59,950 nucleotides of DNA, taken from Hydrogenophilales bacterium CG12_big_fil_rev_8_21_14_0_65_61_21. GTDB taxonomy: Bacteria; Pseudomonadota; Gammaproteobacteria; Burkholderiales; Thiobacillaceae. The translations under genes and the position numbers were made by a program. Position 1 is the first letter of the stretch, and each line of letters starts with the position of its first letter. Below the pieces are notes generated by a model, which saw only the letters and a list, made by a program, of their open reading frames with translations, ran no database searches and was not told the origin of the DNA. Shown here piece by piece: positions 48,754 through 59,543 of this stretch. The stretch covers positions 1 to 59,950 of the forward strand of contig PFGT01000012.1 in the NCBI GenBank assembly GCA_002782005.1, in the 5' to 3' direction.

Positions 48754-48806
48754 ACTGGCGCTGTCGGGATGAATCGCGACCTACCCCACCCGCAATCCGC
48801 CCCGGT

Positions 48807-49931
48807 TTAAGCGAGTTCCTCGATATCGAAGATGCGCCGGTGTTCCAGGATGGCGTAGCGGTCGGTCATGCCGGCGATGTAGTCGCATACCGCGCGCGCC
48901 AGGTCGGCCTTGGCGCGGCCCTGAAACTCTGGCGGCAGCAATTTCGGCTCGCTGGTGAAGGCCGCGAACAGGTCGCGGATCAAGCGGCTGGCCTTCTCGC
49001 TCATCCGCGCCACCTTGTAATGGCGGTACAGGTTCTGCAACAGGAAGCGCTTGAGGGCCAGGCTTTCTTCTCGCACCGCCGGGCTGAAGGCGGCCAGGGG
49101 CGGGCACTGCCGCAACGCGGCGATGTCGGCCGGCTGGTATTCGACAAGGTTGGCGCGGGTCTGCTCGACCAGGTCGGTGACCAGGGTGTCGATCATCCGG
49201 CGCACCGTCTCGTGGATCAGCCGGCGGTCGGTCAGCGCGGGATAGCGCCGGCGCACCGTGTCGAGATGGCGGCTGAATAGCGGCGCCGCCGCCAATTGGT
49301 CGAGGGTCATCAGGCCGGAGCGCAGACCGTCATCGACGTCGTGGTTGTTGTAAGCGATCTCGTCGGCCAGGTTGACGATCTGCGCCTCCAGGCTGGGTTG
49401 GGCGCCGGCCAGAAAGCGCTGGCCGACATCGCCCAGGCGTTCGGCGTTGGCCTTCGAGCAGTGTTTGAGGATGCCCTCGCGGGCCTCGAAGGTGAGGTTC
49501 AGGCCATCGAAGTCGGCGTATTTCTGTTCCAGCTCATCGACCACCCGCAAGGATTGCAGGTTGTGTTCAAAGCCACCGTGCGCCTTCATGCACTCGTTCA
49601 GGGCATCCTGGCCGGTGTGGCCGAATGGCGTGTGGCCGAGGTCGTGGGCCAGGGCGATGGTCTCGACCAGGTCTTCGTCGAGATTGAGCAGGCGCGCCAG
49701 GGTACGGCCGATCTGCGCTACCTCCAGGCTATGGGTTAGACGGGTGCGGAACAGGTCGCCCTCGTGGTTGACGAACACCTGGGTCTTGTACTCCAGGCGG
49801 CGAAAGGCGGTGGAGTGGATGATCCGGTCGCGGTCGCGCTGGAACTCGGAGCGCGGCGCGGCTGGCGGCTCCGGGTAGCGGCGGCCGCGCGAGCGGGCGG
49901 ACTGGGCGGCGTAGGGGGCGAGGTCAGCCAC
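48807..49931 (-). CDS. dgt: dGTPase-like HD phosphohydrolase
   Basis: A 374-residue HD-domain deoxynucleoside triphosphate triphosphohydrolase, splitting dNTPs to nucleoside and tripolyphosphate. Metal-site motifs: [29 protein letters not shown], and DEIAYNNHD. The start is GTG 49931, eight bases inside the end of aroB; the pairing aroB-dgt is common. The length fits the shorter dGTPase-like type rather than the enteric Dgt. Confidence 0.92.
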   Translation of the reverse strand: MADLAPYAAQSARSRGRRYPEPPAAPRSEFQRDRDRIIHSTAFRRLEYKTQVFVNHEGDLFRTRLTHSLEVAQIGRTLARLLNLDEDLVETIALAHDLGHTPFGHTGQDALNECMKAHGGFEHNLQSLRVVDELEQKYADFDGLNLTFEAREGILKHCSKANAERLGDVGQRFLAGAQPSLEAQIVNLADEIAYNNHDVDDGLRSGLMTLDQLAAAPLFSRHLDTVRRRYPALTDRRLIHETVRRMIDTLVTDLVEQTRANLVEYQPADIAALRQCPPLAAFSPAVREESLALKRFLLQNLYRHYKVARMSEKASRLIRDLFAAFTSEPKLLPPEFQGRAKADLARAVCDYIAGMTDRYAILEHRRIFDIEELA

Positions 49932-51012
49932 GTGCCACGGCTTCGCTGAGAGTCTGCCGGAGCAGTTCTGCCGGCACGTCGGCGGCGACGTAGCACTCGC
50001 CCAGCGTGCGCAACAGCACGAAACGCATCCGGCCGGCCTCGACCTTCTTGTCCACGGCCATGTAATTCAGATAGGCCTCGACGCCCAGGTTCGGCGCCAC
50101 GGTGGGCAGCCCGGCGCGCTTGAACAGGCGAGCGACGCGGTCGACGTCGGCCTGGCTGATGTTGCCCATCCGGCGCGACAGGTCGGCGGCCAGCATGGTG
50201 CCGGCGGCGACGCCTTCGCCATGCAGCCAGACGCCGTAGCCCATGCCGGCCTCGATGGCGTGGCCGAAGGTGTGGCCCAGGTTGAGCAGGGCGCGGCTGC
50301 CAGATTCGCGTTCGTCGGCGGCGACCACCTCGGCCTTGTTCTCGCAGGAGTGGCGGATGGCGTAGGCCAGCGCCGCCGTGTCGCGGGCGATCAGCCGGTC
50401 CATATTCGCCTCCAGCCAGTCCAGGAAGGGGCGATCGCGGATCAGGCCGTATTTGATGACCTCGGCCAGGCCCGCCGATAGTTCGCGTTCGGGCAGTGTG
50501 TCGAGCGTGGTGGTATCGGCCAGGACGAGCCGTGGCTGATAAAACGCGCCAATCATGTTCTTGCCCAGCGGGTGGTTGATGCCGGTCTTGCCGCCGACCG
50601 AGGAATCAACCTGAGCGAGCAACGTGGTGGGCACCTGGATGAACGGCACACCGCGCTGATAGGACGCGGCGGCAAAACCGGTCAGGTCGCCGATGACGCC
50701 GCCGCCCAGGGCGATCAGGGTGGTCTTGCGCTCGGCCCGGTGGGTTAGCAAGGCGTCGAAGATGAGATTCAGGGTTTCCCAGTTCTTGTAGATCTCGCCG
50801 TCCGGCAGGACGATGGGCAGCACCTCAACTCCGGCATTCTTGAGCGCCGAGGTCAGGCGGCCGAGGTAGAGCGGCCCGACCGTGGTGTTGGTGACGATGG
50901 CGACGCGCTTCTGCGCCAGGTGCGGCCGGATCAGGTCGGCCCGGTCCAACAGGCCGGCGCCGATGTGGATGGGGTAGCGGCGTTCGCCCAGCTCGACAGT
51001 AAGCGTTTGCAT
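49924..51012 (-). CDS. aroB: 3-dehydroquinate synthase AroB
   Basis: A 362-residue NAD- and metal-dependent enzyme, second step of the shikimate pathway. Landmarks: [52 protein letters not shown] and [11 protein letters not shown]. aroK, often upstream, is not present here: the 162-base gap upstream leads to the divergent diguanylate cyclase. Confidence 0.97.
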   Translation of the reverse strand: MQTLTVELGERRYPIHIGAGLLDRADLIRPHLAQKRVAIVTNTTVGPLYLGRLTSALKNAGVEVLPIVLPDGEIYKNWETLNLIFDALLTHRAERKTTLIALGGGVIGDLTGFAAASYQRGVPFIQVPTTLLAQVDSSVGGKTGINHPLGKNMIGAFYQPRLVLADTTTLDTLPERELSAGLAEVIKYGLIRDRPFLDWLEANMDRLIARDTAALAYAIRHSCENKAEVVAADERESGSRALLNLGHTFGHAIEAGMGYGVWLHGEGVAAGTMLAADLSRRMGNISQADVDRVARLFKRAGLPTVAPNLGVEAYLNYMAVDKKVEAGRMRFVLLRTLGECYVAADVPAELLRQTLSEAVARG

Positions 51013-51174
51013 GTCGGTATCGATTCAGTGGTTGTTCCCGGATTATGGATTATAAACGGCAGCGCTTGATGCGCCTGGTTCGGCGTCGATTCTTGGCGGA
51101 AAAACAGGATTCGGCATGAGGTCAAGTATGGGGGCATAATCCAGCCCGATATTGACTGGGCGCTGGGATACGCG

Positions 51175-53046
51175 ATGAACATCGATAAAAAAGTGGCCTT
51201 GCTTACTGCCGGTCTGGCGATGGTGTTGGTCATGGCCCTGGCTGTGATTAGCCTGTATTGCTTTCGGCAGTATTCGATCGCCTTCGCCACCGAACAGGTG
51301 CGCACCTCGGCCGAGATCGTTCGCCTGAACCTGACCGAGGCGATGATCGACGGCGTCATCGACAAGCGACACAGTTTCCTTCAGCGCCTGAACGACATTG
51401 CCGGATTCCAGTCGGCGCGGGTGGCGCCCAGCCCGGCATTGATCCGGCAGTTCGGCGCCGGCGCGGTTGAGGGCAAAAGTGTCGAGCCCGACCAGATCGA
51501 GCGCCAGGTGATGGCGACGGCGGAGCCGGTCTATAGCCTGCTCAATGTCAAGGGCGAAACCCAGTTCAGAGGCGTCATTCCCTACATCGCCAGCGCTCGC
51601 GGCACACCCAACTGTCTGCAATGCCATCAGGTCGCCGAGGGCACGGTATTGGGCACGGTGAGCATTATCCTGTCGATCGAGCGCCTGAAGCGGCAGGCCT
51701 TGTTGACCGTGGCCCTGATCGTCCTGGTGGTGGTGCTCTTCTCTATCATCATCGTGCTGACCACGCGACGTCTGATCGCACCCATTTCCGCGACCGCCGG
51801 GGACGTCGAGAACGCCGTGAAACTGGCTCTCAACGGCAACTTCCAGAGCCAGGTAGAGCTGCGCACCCAGGATGAGATCGGCCATATCGCCCGCGACCTC
51901 AATCGTTTGCTCGGTGTGCTCGGCGACGGCCTGGGCCATATTGCCGACAGCGTTTCCCAACTCATCAACCGCAAGCCCGTCCCCGGTGAAAACCAGATCA
52001 ACGCCACCATCGAGATGGTCGAAATCCTCACCCGTGCGGCCCATTTCAAGCAGGCCATCGAAGAGGACGAGACGCGGGACGAGATACACAAGCGTTTGGC
52101 CTATGTGCTGGAGAACGAGTTCTACGTCACCGAATACTCGCTGTATGAGGTCGTGTCGGCCCGCAACCAGATGCGGCCGGTGCTGGTCGACGGTGTGAGT
52201 GGCGCCGACTGCCGCTGGTGCAGTCCGGAAATACTGGTCCGCAACGAGACTTGTCGCGCCGTGCGCACCGGCCACCGGGTCGATGGCGTTGCCTCGCCGG
52301 GAATTTGTTATGCCTTCCAGCCGCCGCCGGATGCCCCCGACCGCCAGCATATCTGCATCCCCATCATGCAGTCCGGGTCGGTCGGCAACGTGTTGCAGAT
52401 TGTCACGGCCGAAGGCTCGTCCGCCCTGCACAGCCAGATGCTGCCGTTCATCAACGTTTATCTGCGCGAAGCGGCGCCAGTGCTGGAATCCAAGCGCCTG
52501 ATGGAAACCCTGCGCGAGGCCAACCTGCGCGACCCCATGACCGGCCTCAGCAACCGCCGTTTCCTGGAGGAGTATGTCGACACCCTGCTGGCCAGCACCC
52601 AGCGTCACAAGGCGCATCTGGCCATCCTGATGCTGGACCTCGACTACTTCAAGATGGTCAACGACAACTACGGCCACGATGCCGGCGACGCCGTGCTCAA
52701 GGCCCTGGCCAAGACCCTACGCCAGACCGTGCGCGCCTCGGACCTGGTGATTCGTTACGGTGGCGAGGAGTTTCTGATCATCCTGCAAGAGACCGACGCG
52801 GAGCAGGGCGCCCTGGTGGCGGAAAAAATCCGTGCCGAAGTGGAAAAGCTCAAGGTGTCCTTGTCGAACGGCTCGGCAATACAAAAGACCATCTCCATCG
52901 GCGTGGCCGATTTTCCGGAAGACAGCGCCACCTTCTGGCAGGCGGTCAAATTCGCCGATGTCGCCCTCTACCGCGCCAAGGACGATGGGCGCAACCGGGT
53001 GGTCCGATTCGCGCCGGAGATGTGGGACGATAAACAGGCGTATTAA
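51175..53046 (+). CDS. Membrane diguanylate cyclase with periplasmic haem site
   Basis: 623 residues. A first membrane helix (about 8-30) is followed by a periplasmic sensor domain (30-172) with a c-type haem motif CLQCH (147-151), a second helix (about 175-197), HAMP (about 197-250), a GAF-like cytosolic domain (about 290-460) with five cysteines (346, 349, 360, 378, 394), and a GGDEF domain with GGEEF (529-533) and the inhibitory-site RASD five residues ahead. It should make c-di-GMP in response to periplasmic haem or redox state. The haem domain resembles Tll0287/GSU0935-like sensors. It precedes xthA by four bases. Confidence 0.9.
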   Translation: MNIDKKVALLTAGLAMVLVMALAVISLYCFRQYSIAFATEQVRTSAEIVRLNLTEAMIDGVIDKRHSFLQRLNDIAGFQSARVAPSPALIRQFGAGAVEGKSVEPDQIERQVMATAEPVYSLLNVKGETQFRGVIPYIASARGTPNCLQCHQVAEGTVLGTVSIILSIERLKRQALLTVALIVLVVVLFSIIIVLTTRRLIAPISATAGDVENAVKLALNGNFQSQVELRTQDEIGHIARDLNRLLGVLGDGLGHIADSVSQLINRKPVPGENQINATIEMVEILTRAAHFKQAIEEDETRDEIHKRLAYVLENEFYVTEYSLYEVVSARNQMRPVLVDGVSGADCRWCSPEILVRNETCRAVRTGHRVDGVASPGICYAFQPPPDAPDRQHICIPIMQSGSVGNVLQIVTAEGSSALHSQMLPFINVYLREAAPVLESKRLMETLREANLRDPMTGLSNRRFLEEYVDTLLASTQRHKAHLAILMLDLDYFKMVNDNYGHDAGDAVLKALAKTLRQTVRASDLVIRYGGEEFLIILQETDAEQGALVAEKIRAEVEKLKVSLSNGSAIQKTISIGVADFPEDSATFWQAVKFADVALYRAKDDGRNRVVRFAPEMWDDKQAY

Positions 53047-53050
53047 GCGA

Positions 53051-53818
53051 ATGAAACTGGCCACCTGGAATGTCAACTCACTCAAGGTCCGTCTGCCCCA
53101 CTTGCTGGACTGGCTGGCGGCCGAGTCACCCGATGTCGTCTGCCTGCAGGAAACCAAGCTGACCAACGACAACTTTCCGGTCGATGAATTGAAGCAGGCG
53201 GGTTATCGCGCGGCCTTCTCCGGCCAGAAAACCTACAACGGTGTGGCGATCCTGAGCCGGGTGGAACCCACCGACATGCTCATGGCCATCCCCGCCTTCC
53301 CGGACGAGCAGAAGCGGGTGCTGGCCGCCACTGTTGATGGCACACGGATCATCTGCCTTTACATTCCCAATGGTCAGAGCGTCGATTCCGATAAATATCA
53401 GTACAAGCTGGCCTGGCTCGATGCCCTGCAAGCCTGGCTGAAGGCCGAATTGGCGGTGTATCCCCGGCTGGCCGTGTTGGGCGATTTCAACATTGCACCC
53501 GAAGACCGGGACGTTCACGACCCGGCTGCCTGGGCCGGTCATGTGCTCTGTTCCGAACCAGAGCGCGCGCACTTTCACGACCTGCTCGGCCTGGGCCTGA
53601 AGGACGCCTTCCGCCTGTTTGAGCAGGACGACAAGCGTTTTTCCTGGTGGGATTATCGCCAGGCCGGTTTTCGCCGCAACCGGGGTCTGCGTATCGATCA
53701 TATACTGCTCTCGGTGCCGCTCGCCGCCGCCTGCAAGGGGTGCCGGATCGATACGGCCCCACGCGCCTGGGAGAGGCCCTCCGATCATGCCCCTGTGAGC
53801 GCCGAAATAGCCGCCTGA
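53051..53818 (+). CDS. xthA: Exodeoxyribonuclease III
   Basis: A 255-residue EEP-family nuclease for base-excision repair, cutting abasic sites and trimming 3' ends. Landmarks: [20 protein letters not shown] (metal Glu), [15 protein letters not shown], and SDHAPV (catalytic His). ATG 53051 follows the cyclase stop directly, so the two are co-transcribed although unrelated in function. Confidence 0.96.
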   Translation: MKLATWNVNSLKVRLPHLLDWLAAESPDVVCLQETKLTNDNFPVDELKQAGYRAAFSGQKTYNGVAILSRVEPTDMLMAIPAFPDEQKRVLAATVDGTRIICLYIPNGQSVDSDKYQYKLAWLDALQAWLKAELAVYPRLAVLGDFNIAPEDRDVHDPAAWAGHVLCSEPERAHFHDLLGLGLKDAFRLFEQDDKRFSWWDYRQAGFRRNRGLRIDHILLSVPLAAACKGCRIDTAPRAWERPSDHAPVSAEIAA

Positions 53819-53854
53819 TTGGGTTTTTCGTCGAGTGGGCATGAGTTGGCACAA

Positions 53855-53901
53855 ACCATGCATGTAGTGTTTTTTCTGGCATACAACCCTAGATTTAGGG
53901 T
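53855..53901 (+). promoter_or_regulatory. Pair of NrdR-like boxes upstream of nrdJ
   Basis: Two 16-base sites, ACCATGCATGTAGTGT (53855-53870) and ACCCTAGATTTAGGGT (53886-53901), the second with perfect 6-bp arms, match the NrdR consensus at 11 and 12 of 16 positions by hand. They are 15 bases apart, about 31 bases centre to centre, the three-turn spacing known for NrdR operator pairs. They lie 45 bases before the reductase ATG. Confidence 0.65.
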
Positions 53902-53945
53902 ATCTTGCTGTCTGAGAGGCAACCGTCACAAGGGAGATTCAAGAC

Positions 53946-56792
53946 ATGCAAGAAGCACTGTTTCCAGAGCTGGCCGAACAGGATATTTCTACCGAAGTCC
54001 TGCTCGAAAAATATGCCAAGGGGGATGAAAAGAACGTCACCGATGTCCGTCTGCGGGTAGCCCGCGCGTTAGCCGCCATCGAGGATAAAAAGACCCGGGT
54101 CCAATGGGAGCGGCGTTTTTTTGAGGCCATGGAGGCCGGCTTTATTCCCGGCGGGCGGATCAACTCCGCTGCCGGTACCGAGTTGCAGGCCACGCTGATC
54201 AACTGCTTCGTGCAGCCGGTGGGCGACGCCATCTCCGGCCTCTCCAACGGCAAGCCGGGCATCTACAACGCGCTCGAAGAAGCGGCCGAGACCATGCGCC
54301 GGGGCGGCGGGGTCGGCTATGACTTCTCCACCATCCGGCCCAAGGGCTCGCTGGTCAAAGGCACTCAATCGCGCGCCAGTGGCCCGATCTCCTACATGCG
54401 GGTGTTCGACCGCTCCTGCGAGACGGTGGAATCGGCCGGCGCCCGGCGCGGCGCCCAGATGGGCGTCTTACGCTGCGATCACCCGGACATTGAAGACTTC
54501 ATCCACGCCAAGGACCGGGGTGACCTGCGCAATTTCAACATGTCCCTTGGCATCTCCGACGCCTTCATGCAGGCGGTGCAGGACGACGGCGAGGTGGAAC
54601 TCACCCACAAGGCTGAGCCTGGCGCCGAGCAGATGGCCGCCGGCGCCTACCAGCGCGGCGATGGCCTGTGGGTCTACCGCAAGGTCAAGGCGCGCGAGTT
54701 GTGGGGTCAGGTTATGCACTCCACTTACGACCACGCCGAACCGGGCGTGCTGTTCCTCGACCGCATCAACAAGGACAACAACCTCGGCTATTGCGAGACC
54801 ATCGAGGCGACCAACCCGTGCGGCGAACAGCCGCTGCCGCCCTATGGCTGCTGCTGCCTGGGCTCGATCAACCTGACCCGGTTCGTGAAATCCAGCTTTC
54901 TACCCGAGGCCGAGTTCGATTTCACCGGTCTCGGCAAGACCGTCGCCACGGCCGTGCGTATGCTCGACAACGTGCTTGACCTGACCGCCTGGCCGCTCGA
55001 CAAGCAGCACATTGAGGCGCAGTCGAAGCGCCGTATCGGTCTCGGCTTCACCGGCCTGGGCGATGCCATGATCATGCTCGGCCTGCGCTACGACACCGAC
55101 GCCGCCCGCGACTTCGCCGGTAAGGCCGCCCAGTTCATGCGCGACCAGGCCTACCAGGCGTCGGCCGATCTGGCCCAGGAACGCGGCGCCTTCCCGCTAT
55201 TCAATGCCGACCTTTACCTCGCCGGCAACAGCTTCGCCTCGCGCCTACCGATGGAGATCAAGGCCACGATTCGCGAGCACGGCATCCGCAACTCGCACCT
55301 GCTCTCTATCGCCCCTACCGGCACCATCTCGCTGGCCTTCGCCGACAACGCCAGCAACGGCATCGAGCCGCCGTTCTCCTGGTACTACACGCGCAAGAAA
55401 CGGATGCCGGACGGCGGCACCAAGGAATACCAGGTCGAGGACCATGCCTACCGGGTCTACCGCGACCAGGGCGGCGACATGGAACACCTGCCGAACGGCT
55501 TTGTCACTGCCCTGGAAATCTCCGCTCTCGACCACATGAAGATGGTCGCGGCGGTGGCACCCTTCGTCGATTCGGCCATCTCCAAGACGGTCAACGTGCC
55601 GGCTGAATACCCGTTCGACGACTTCGCCGAACTCTACAGCGCCGCCTGGCGCGCCGGGCTCAAGGGCATCACCACCTATCGGCCCAACGCCGTGCTCGGT
55701 AGCGTGCTCTCGGTCGAAAAGGAAAAGGCCGCGCCGCAGGACTTTCAGATCAGCGACGTCAACCGCCGCATCGAGATCAAGAACGTCCCCGCGCCGGTGC
55801 TGGAATCGCTCAAATGGCCCGGCCGGCCCAAGCTGCCCGGCGGCAATCTGGCCTGGAGCTACATGATCGAGTCACCCCAGGGCAGCTTCGCCATCTTCGT
55901 CGGCCACGTTGAGAACGGCGGCGGCAAGGCCTGGCCGTTCGAGTTGTGGGTCAACGGCGCCGAACAGCCGCGCGGCCTCGGCGCCCTGGCCAAGTCCCTG
56001 TCCATGGACATGCGCGCCAACGACCGCGCCTGGCTGAAACTCAAGCTCGAATCACTGGCCAAAACGCGCGGCGACGACGCCTGCTTCATCCCCTTCCCGC
56101 CCAATGGCGAGGTGCGCTCGGTGCCCAGCATGGTCGCCGCCATGGCCCAGATCGTGCAGTGGCGACTGGAGCAACTGGGCGCCCTGGAAGCCGGCGGCCC
56201 CAGCCCGCTGATTGACGTTTTGTTTAGCCACAAGGAACCCAAGACCGGTACCGATGGCACCCTGTCCTGGACCGTCGATGTACTCAATCCCGCCTCGGAA
56301 GACGACTTCGTCCTCGGCCTCAAGGAGATCACCCTGCCCGACGGCGTCACCCGGCCGTACTCGGTCTGGCTGTCTGGCGACTACCCGCGCGCCCTCGATG
56401 GCCTGTGCAAGGTGCTGTCGCTCGACATGCGGGTGATCGACCCGGCCTGGATCGGGATGAAACTGAGAAAACTATTGAACTACCAGGAACCGCTTGGCGA
56501 CTTCATGGCCAAGATACCCGGCTCGGAAAAGAGCCAGACCTGGCCGTCCACCGTGGCCTATGTCGCCCGGCTCATCATCCACCGCTACGCCATGCTCGGC
56601 CTGCTCACCGAAGACGGCCAGCCGATCCAGCAGATGGGCATACTGCAAGAACCCGCCCCGGCTGGCCAGGCGCCCGCCGCCATGCCGGCGATGAAAGGCA
56701 AGCGCTGCAAGGAATGCGGCAACGAAACGGTGATCCGCAAGGACGGCTGCGACTTCTGTACGGCGTGCGGGGCGGTGGGTGCGTGCGGGTGA
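53946..56792 (+). CDS. nrdJ: Cobalamin-dependent ribonucleotide reductase (class II)
   Basis: A 948-residue adenosylcobalamin-dependent ribonucleoside-diphosphate reductase making dNTP precursors. The catalytic barrel (about 1-600) has the cysteine near the start ([10 protein letters not shown]), [22 protein letters not shown] and the loop [20 protein letters not shown]. After it come two similar TSCPD-type domains (about 615-755 and 765-900), and a cysteine-rich end ([22 protein letters not shown]) that probably passes reducing equivalents. No N-terminal ATP cone is seen. Two NrdR-like boxes precede it; no cobalamin riboswitch fits in the gap. Confidence 0.95.
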   Translation: MQEALFPELAEQDISTEVLLEKYAKGDEKNVTDVRLRVARALAAIEDKKTRVQWERRFFEAMEAGFIPGGRINSAAGTELQATLINCFVQPVGDAISGLSNGKPGIYNALEEAAETMRRGGGVGYDFSTIRPKGSLVKGTQSRASGPISYMRVFDRSCETVESAGARRGAQMGVLRCDHPDIEDFIHAKDRGDLRNFNMSLGISDAFMQAVQDDGEVELTHKAEPGAEQMAAGAYQRGDGLWVYRKVKARELWGQVMHSTYDHAEPGVLFLDRINKDNNLGYCETIEATNPCGEQPLPPYGCCCLGSINLTRFVKSSFLPEAEFDFTGLGKTVATAVRMLDNVLDLTAWPLDKQHIEAQSKRRIGLGFTGLGDAMIMLGLRYDTDAARDFAGKAAQFMRDQAYQASADLAQERGAFPLFNADLYLAGNSFASRLPMEIKATIREHGIRNSHLLSIAPTGTISLAFADNASNGIEPPFSWYYTRKKRMPDGGTKEYQVEDHAYRVYRDQGGDMEHLPNGFVTALEISALDHMKMVAAVAPFVDSAISKTVNVPAEYPFDDFAELYSAAWRAGLKGITTYRPNAVLGSVLSVEKEKAAPQDFQISDVNRRIEIKNVPAPVLESLKWPGRPKLPGGNLAWSYMIESPQGSFAIFVGHVENGGGKAWPFELWVNGAEQPRGLGALAKSLSMDMRANDRAWLKLKLESLAKTRGDDACFIPFPPNGEVRSVPSMVAAMAQIVQWRLEQLGALEAGGPSPLIDVLFSHKEPKTGTDGTLSWTVDVLNPASEDDFVLGLKEITLPDGVTRPYSVWLSGDYPRALDGLCKVLSLDMRVIDPAWIGMKLRKLLNYQEPLGDFMAKIPGSEKSQTWPSTVAYVARLIIHRYAMLGLLTEDGQPIQQMGILQEPAPAGQAPAAMPAMKGKRCKECGNETVIRKDGCDFCTACGAVGACG

Positions 56793-56899
56793 GGTAGGCC
56801 GCGCGATGGCCGTGCGCATCGAGCATATGCATCGCTCGGGACGCCGAGGGCGGGCGGTCGCGCGGCGTATAATCGGCCTGTTCCCAACTGGCAAGATTC

Positions 56900-57493
56900 T
56901 TGAGCCCATTACTTGTGCCCAGCGATTCATTCCTTGTTTCGGTCAGCGGTCTGATCGGGGCCTATGGTTATCTGGCGGTGTTCGCCGGGACCTTGCTGGA
57001 AGGCGAGACTATCCTGCTCGCGGCAGGCTTCGCCGCCCACCAGGGCTTGCTTGACTGGTGGGCGGTGGTAGCTGTCGCTTTCGTCGGCGGCACACTGGGT
57101 GACCAGTTGGCCTTTTTGCTCGGTCGCTGGAAGGGTAATGCCATCATCGCCCGTTTTCCGGCCTTGTCCCGCCGGGCGCCACAGGTTCACCGGTTGCTGG
57201 AACGGTATGACCTGGTCCTTATACTCATAATCCGGTTCTTGTACGGTCTGCGCATCGCTGGCCCATTGATTATGGGTTCCAGTCGTATTCCACCGCTTCG
57301 TTTCTCGTATCTGAACATGATCGGGGCTGTTATCTGGGCCGTGTTGGTGGCCGGTGTGGGTTATGCCTTTGGTGCGGCGACTACGTCCATGTTTGGCCAT
57401 CTCAAACATATTGAGGAAACGGTGTTGCTGGTCATCCTGACGGCGGGCCTCGCCATCTGGCTGTGGCGCCATATGCGTGATAAAGACCGCTAA
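56900..57493 (+). CDS. DedA family membrane protein (second)
   Basis: A 197-residue inner-membrane protein of the DedA/VTT family, distinct from the copy at 34545. Landmarks: FAGTLLEGETILLAAGFAA, GGTLGDQLAFLLGRW, and the re-entrant loop RFLYGLRIAGPLIMGSSR. The start is uncertain: TTG 56900 as given, or GTG 56915. A TATAAT at 56868-56873 may belong to its promoter. It lies 108 bases after nrdJ. Confidence 0.85.
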   Translation: MSPLLVPSDSFLVSVSGLIGAYGYLAVFAGTLLEGETILLAAGFAAHQGLLDWWAVVAVAFVGGTLGDQLAFLLGRWKGNAIIARFPALSRRAPQVHRLLERYDLVLILIIRFLYGLRIAGPLIMGSSRIPPLRFSYLNMIGAVIWAVLVAGVGYAFGAATTSMFGHLKHIEETVLLVILTAGLAIWLWRHMRDKDR

Positions 57494-57502
57494 ATATCCG
57501 GC

Positions 57503-58003
57503 ATGAACGTCGAACATACCCCACCCGAGAAGCAACCTGATCTGCCCTTTCTATTGGCGCGCCCAGCTCATTTTCTGGCCCTTGGCTTTGGCGCCGGCTT
57601 GGCGCGTAAGGCTCCGGGTACCTGGGGTACGTTGGCCACCTTGCCGATCTATTTCGCCATGGCGTGGCTACCAGCCCCCGCATATTGGGCCTTGGCGATA
57701 GCGTTCGTGGGGGTCGGGGTCTGGTTTTGCGATGTGGCTGGCAAGGCGTTGGGCATTCATGACCACGGCAGCATCGTCTGGGACGAGATCGCGGCTTTCC
57801 TGCTGGTGCTGCCTTTTGCGCCGGCGACCTGGTGGGGCTATTTACTGGCCTTTGCGTTGTTCCGCCTGTTCGACATCTGGAAGCCATTCCCAATCAACTG
57901 GTTGGATGCCCAGGTCAAGGGCGGTCTTGGCGTGATGCTGGACGACCTGCTGGCGGCTGGCTATGCCATTGTCGTGTTGCTGGCAGCGATCTCATGGCGC
58001 TGA
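57503..58003 (+). CDS. pgpA: Phosphatidylglycerophosphatase A
   Basis: A 166-residue membrane phosphatase converting phosphatidylglycerophosphate to phosphatidylglycerol. Motifs ARKAPGTWGTLATLP, WDEIAAFLLVL and FRLFDIWKPFPI are typical, with about four hydrophobic segments. It overlaps the next gene by ten bases. pgpA-cinA is a common pairing; the usual upstream thiL is not here. Confidence 0.93.
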   Translation: MNVEHTPPEKQPDLPFLLARPAHFLALGFGAGLARKAPGTWGTLATLPIYFAMAWLPAPAYWALAIAFVGVGVWFCDVAGKALGIHDHGSIVWDEIAAFLLVLPFAPATWWGYLLAFALFRLFDIWKPFPINWLDAQVKGGLGVMLDDLLAAGYAIVVLLAAISWR

Positions 58004-58497
58004 ACCAGGCGGCAATGGAACGCCTCGCAGCCGAGTTGGGCGTGGCGTTACTGCAACGCGGTTGGCGGTTGGCGGCTGCGGAATCTTGTACCGGCGGTTG
58101 GGCGGCGCAGGCGATAACGGCGATTCCCGGTAGCTCGGCCTGGTTCGACTGCGGTTTCGTGACCTACAGCAACGAGGCCAAGGTGGATATGTTGGGCGTG
58201 GACCTGGAGACGCTGGCGCGCTTTGGCGCGGTGAGCGAGGCAACGGTTCGGGAAATGGCCGAGGGCGCGTTACGAAAAAGCCGCGCTCAGGCCAGTTTTG
58301 CCATCAGCGGCATTGCCGGCCCGACCGGAGGCTCAGATTCCAAGCCTGTGGGTACGGTATGTTTCGCCTGGGCCGTGTCGTGCCAGGCGACCGAATCGGC
58401 GACCCAGCGGTTTGACGGAAATCGTCGGTTGGTACGAATGCAGGCGGTCGAGTATGCCTTTCGGCAGTTGCTGGCGCGCTTGCCCGCTGTGCCATAA
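57994..58497 (+). CDS. pncC: CinA C-terminal domain nicotinamide-nucleotide amidase
   Basis: A 167-residue single-domain CinA/PncC protein that deamidates nicotinamide mononucleotide. Landmarks: [33 protein letters not shown] and [11 protein letters not shown]. It lacks the N-terminal molybdopterin-like domain of long CinA. ATG 57994 overlaps pgpA. It ends 29 bases before recA, a neighbourhood often linked with competence and repair. Confidence 0.93.
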   Translation: MALNQAAMERLAAELGVALLQRGWRLAAAESCTGGWAAQAITAIPGSSAWFDCGFVTYSNEAKVDMLGVDLETLARFGAVSEATVREMAEGALRKSRAQASFAISGIAGPTGGSDSKPVGTVCFAWAVSCQATESATQRFDGNRRLVRMQAVEYAFRQLLARLPAVP

Positions 58498-58509
58498 TCA
58501 TTCGATTAT
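58494..58509. promoter_or_regulatory. Inverted repeat before recA
   Basis: A perfect 6-bp inverted repeat, ATAATC / GATTAT around ATTC, spans the pncC stop and is followed by TTTTT and then the GGAGACAG ribosome site of recA. The stem is A+T-rich and weak. It could be a weak terminator/attenuator or an operator. It does not match the CTGT-N8-ACAG SOS box. Confidence 0.35.
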
Positions 58510-58526
58510 TTTTGGAGACAGGAATC

Positions 58527-59543
58527 ATGGACGACAACAAAAGCAAGGCCTTAGCGGCGGCACTTTCCCAGATCGAAAAGCAGTTCGGCAAAGGCTCCAT
58601 CATGAAGATGGGCGACGGCAGTATTTTCGATGATATTCAGGTGGTTTCTACTGGCTCACTGGGGCTGGACGTGGCTTTGGGCGTGGGTGGTCTGCCGCGC
58701 GGCCGGGTGGTTGAAATCTACGGCCCGGAGTCGTCCGGCAAGACCACGCTGACCTTGCAAGTGATCGCTGAAATGCAGAAGCTCGGCGGCACCGCCGCAT
58801 TTATCGATGCCGAACATGCGCTTGACCCGGTCTACGCTCAGAAACTGGGCGTGAACATCTCCGACCTGCTGATTTCCCAACCGGATACCGGCGAGCAGGC
58901 GCTGGAAATTGCCGACATGCTGGTGCGTTCCAGCGCGGTCGATGTGATCGTCATCGACTCGGTGGCGGCGCTGACTCCGAAGGCGGAAATCGAGGGCGAG
59001 ATGGGCGACTCCCACGTCGGCCTGCAAGCCCGCCTGATGAGTCAGGCCCTGCGAAAATTGACCGCCAACATCAAGCGTACCAACACCTTGGTGATCTTCA
59101 TCAACCAGATTCGTATGAAGATTGGCGTCATGTTCGGCAGTCCGGAGACCACTACCGGCGGCAACGCGCTCAAGTTCTATGCTTCGGTACGGCTGGACAT
59201 CCGTCGTATCGGCGCCATCAAGAAGGGCGACGAGGTGGTTGGGTCTGAGACTCGGGTCAAGGTGGTCAAGAATAAGGTTGCGCCGCCATTCAGGGAGGCC
59301 ATCTTCGATATCCTGTACGGCGAGGGCATCTCCCGCGAGGGCGAGATTATTGAGTTGGGCGTAGTACACAAGTTCATTGACAAATCCGGCGCCTGGTACG
59401 CCTACCAGGGCGAGAAGATCGGCCAGGGCAAGGACAATGCCCGCGAATACCTCAAGGAACATGCCGACATGGCGGCCGAGATCGAGGCCAAGATACGCGA
59501 GAAACTGGGCGTCAAAGCGGCGGGCCAAGCCGTCGAGGCATGA
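58527..59543 (+). CDS. recA: Recombinase RecA
   Basis: A 338-residue recombinase for homologous recombination and SOS induction. Walker A GPESSGKT (66-73), Walker [13 protein letters not shown], the loop [20 protein letters not shown], and the C-terminal helical domain. ATG 58527 follows GGAGACAGG. recX starts on its last base pairs. Confidence 0.98.
   Translation: MDDNKSKALAAALSQIEKQFGKGSIMKMGDGSIFDDIQVVSTGSLGLDVALGVGGLPRGRVVEIYGPESSGKTTLTLQVIAEMQKLGGTAAFIDAEHALDPVYAQKLGVNISDLLISQPDTGEQALEIADMLVRSSAVDVIVIDSVAALTPKAEIEGEMGDSHVGLQARLMSQALRKLTANIKRTNTLVIFINQIRMKIGVMFGSPETTTGGNALKFYASVRLDIRRIGAIKKGDEVVGSETRVKVVKNKVAPPFREAIFDILYGEGISREGEIIELGVVHKFIDKSGAWYAYQGEKIGQGKDNAREYLKEHADMAAEIEAKIREKLGVKAAGQAVEA

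Noticed and set aside
51043-52677. A 544-codon open frame antisense to the diguanylate cyclase
   Set aside because: It is the mirror of a high-G+C coding gene with clear domains; the reverse translation is low-complexity His/Gln/Asp-rich and matches no family.
53819-53945. Cobalamin riboswitch before nrdJ
   Set aside because: The gap is only 127 bases and shows no B12-box-like core; the dyads fit NrdR boxes better.
58498-58526. SOS (LexA) box before recA
   Set aside because: No CTGT-N8-ACAG spacing is present in the gap; recA may be controlled from further up the pgpA-pncC unit.
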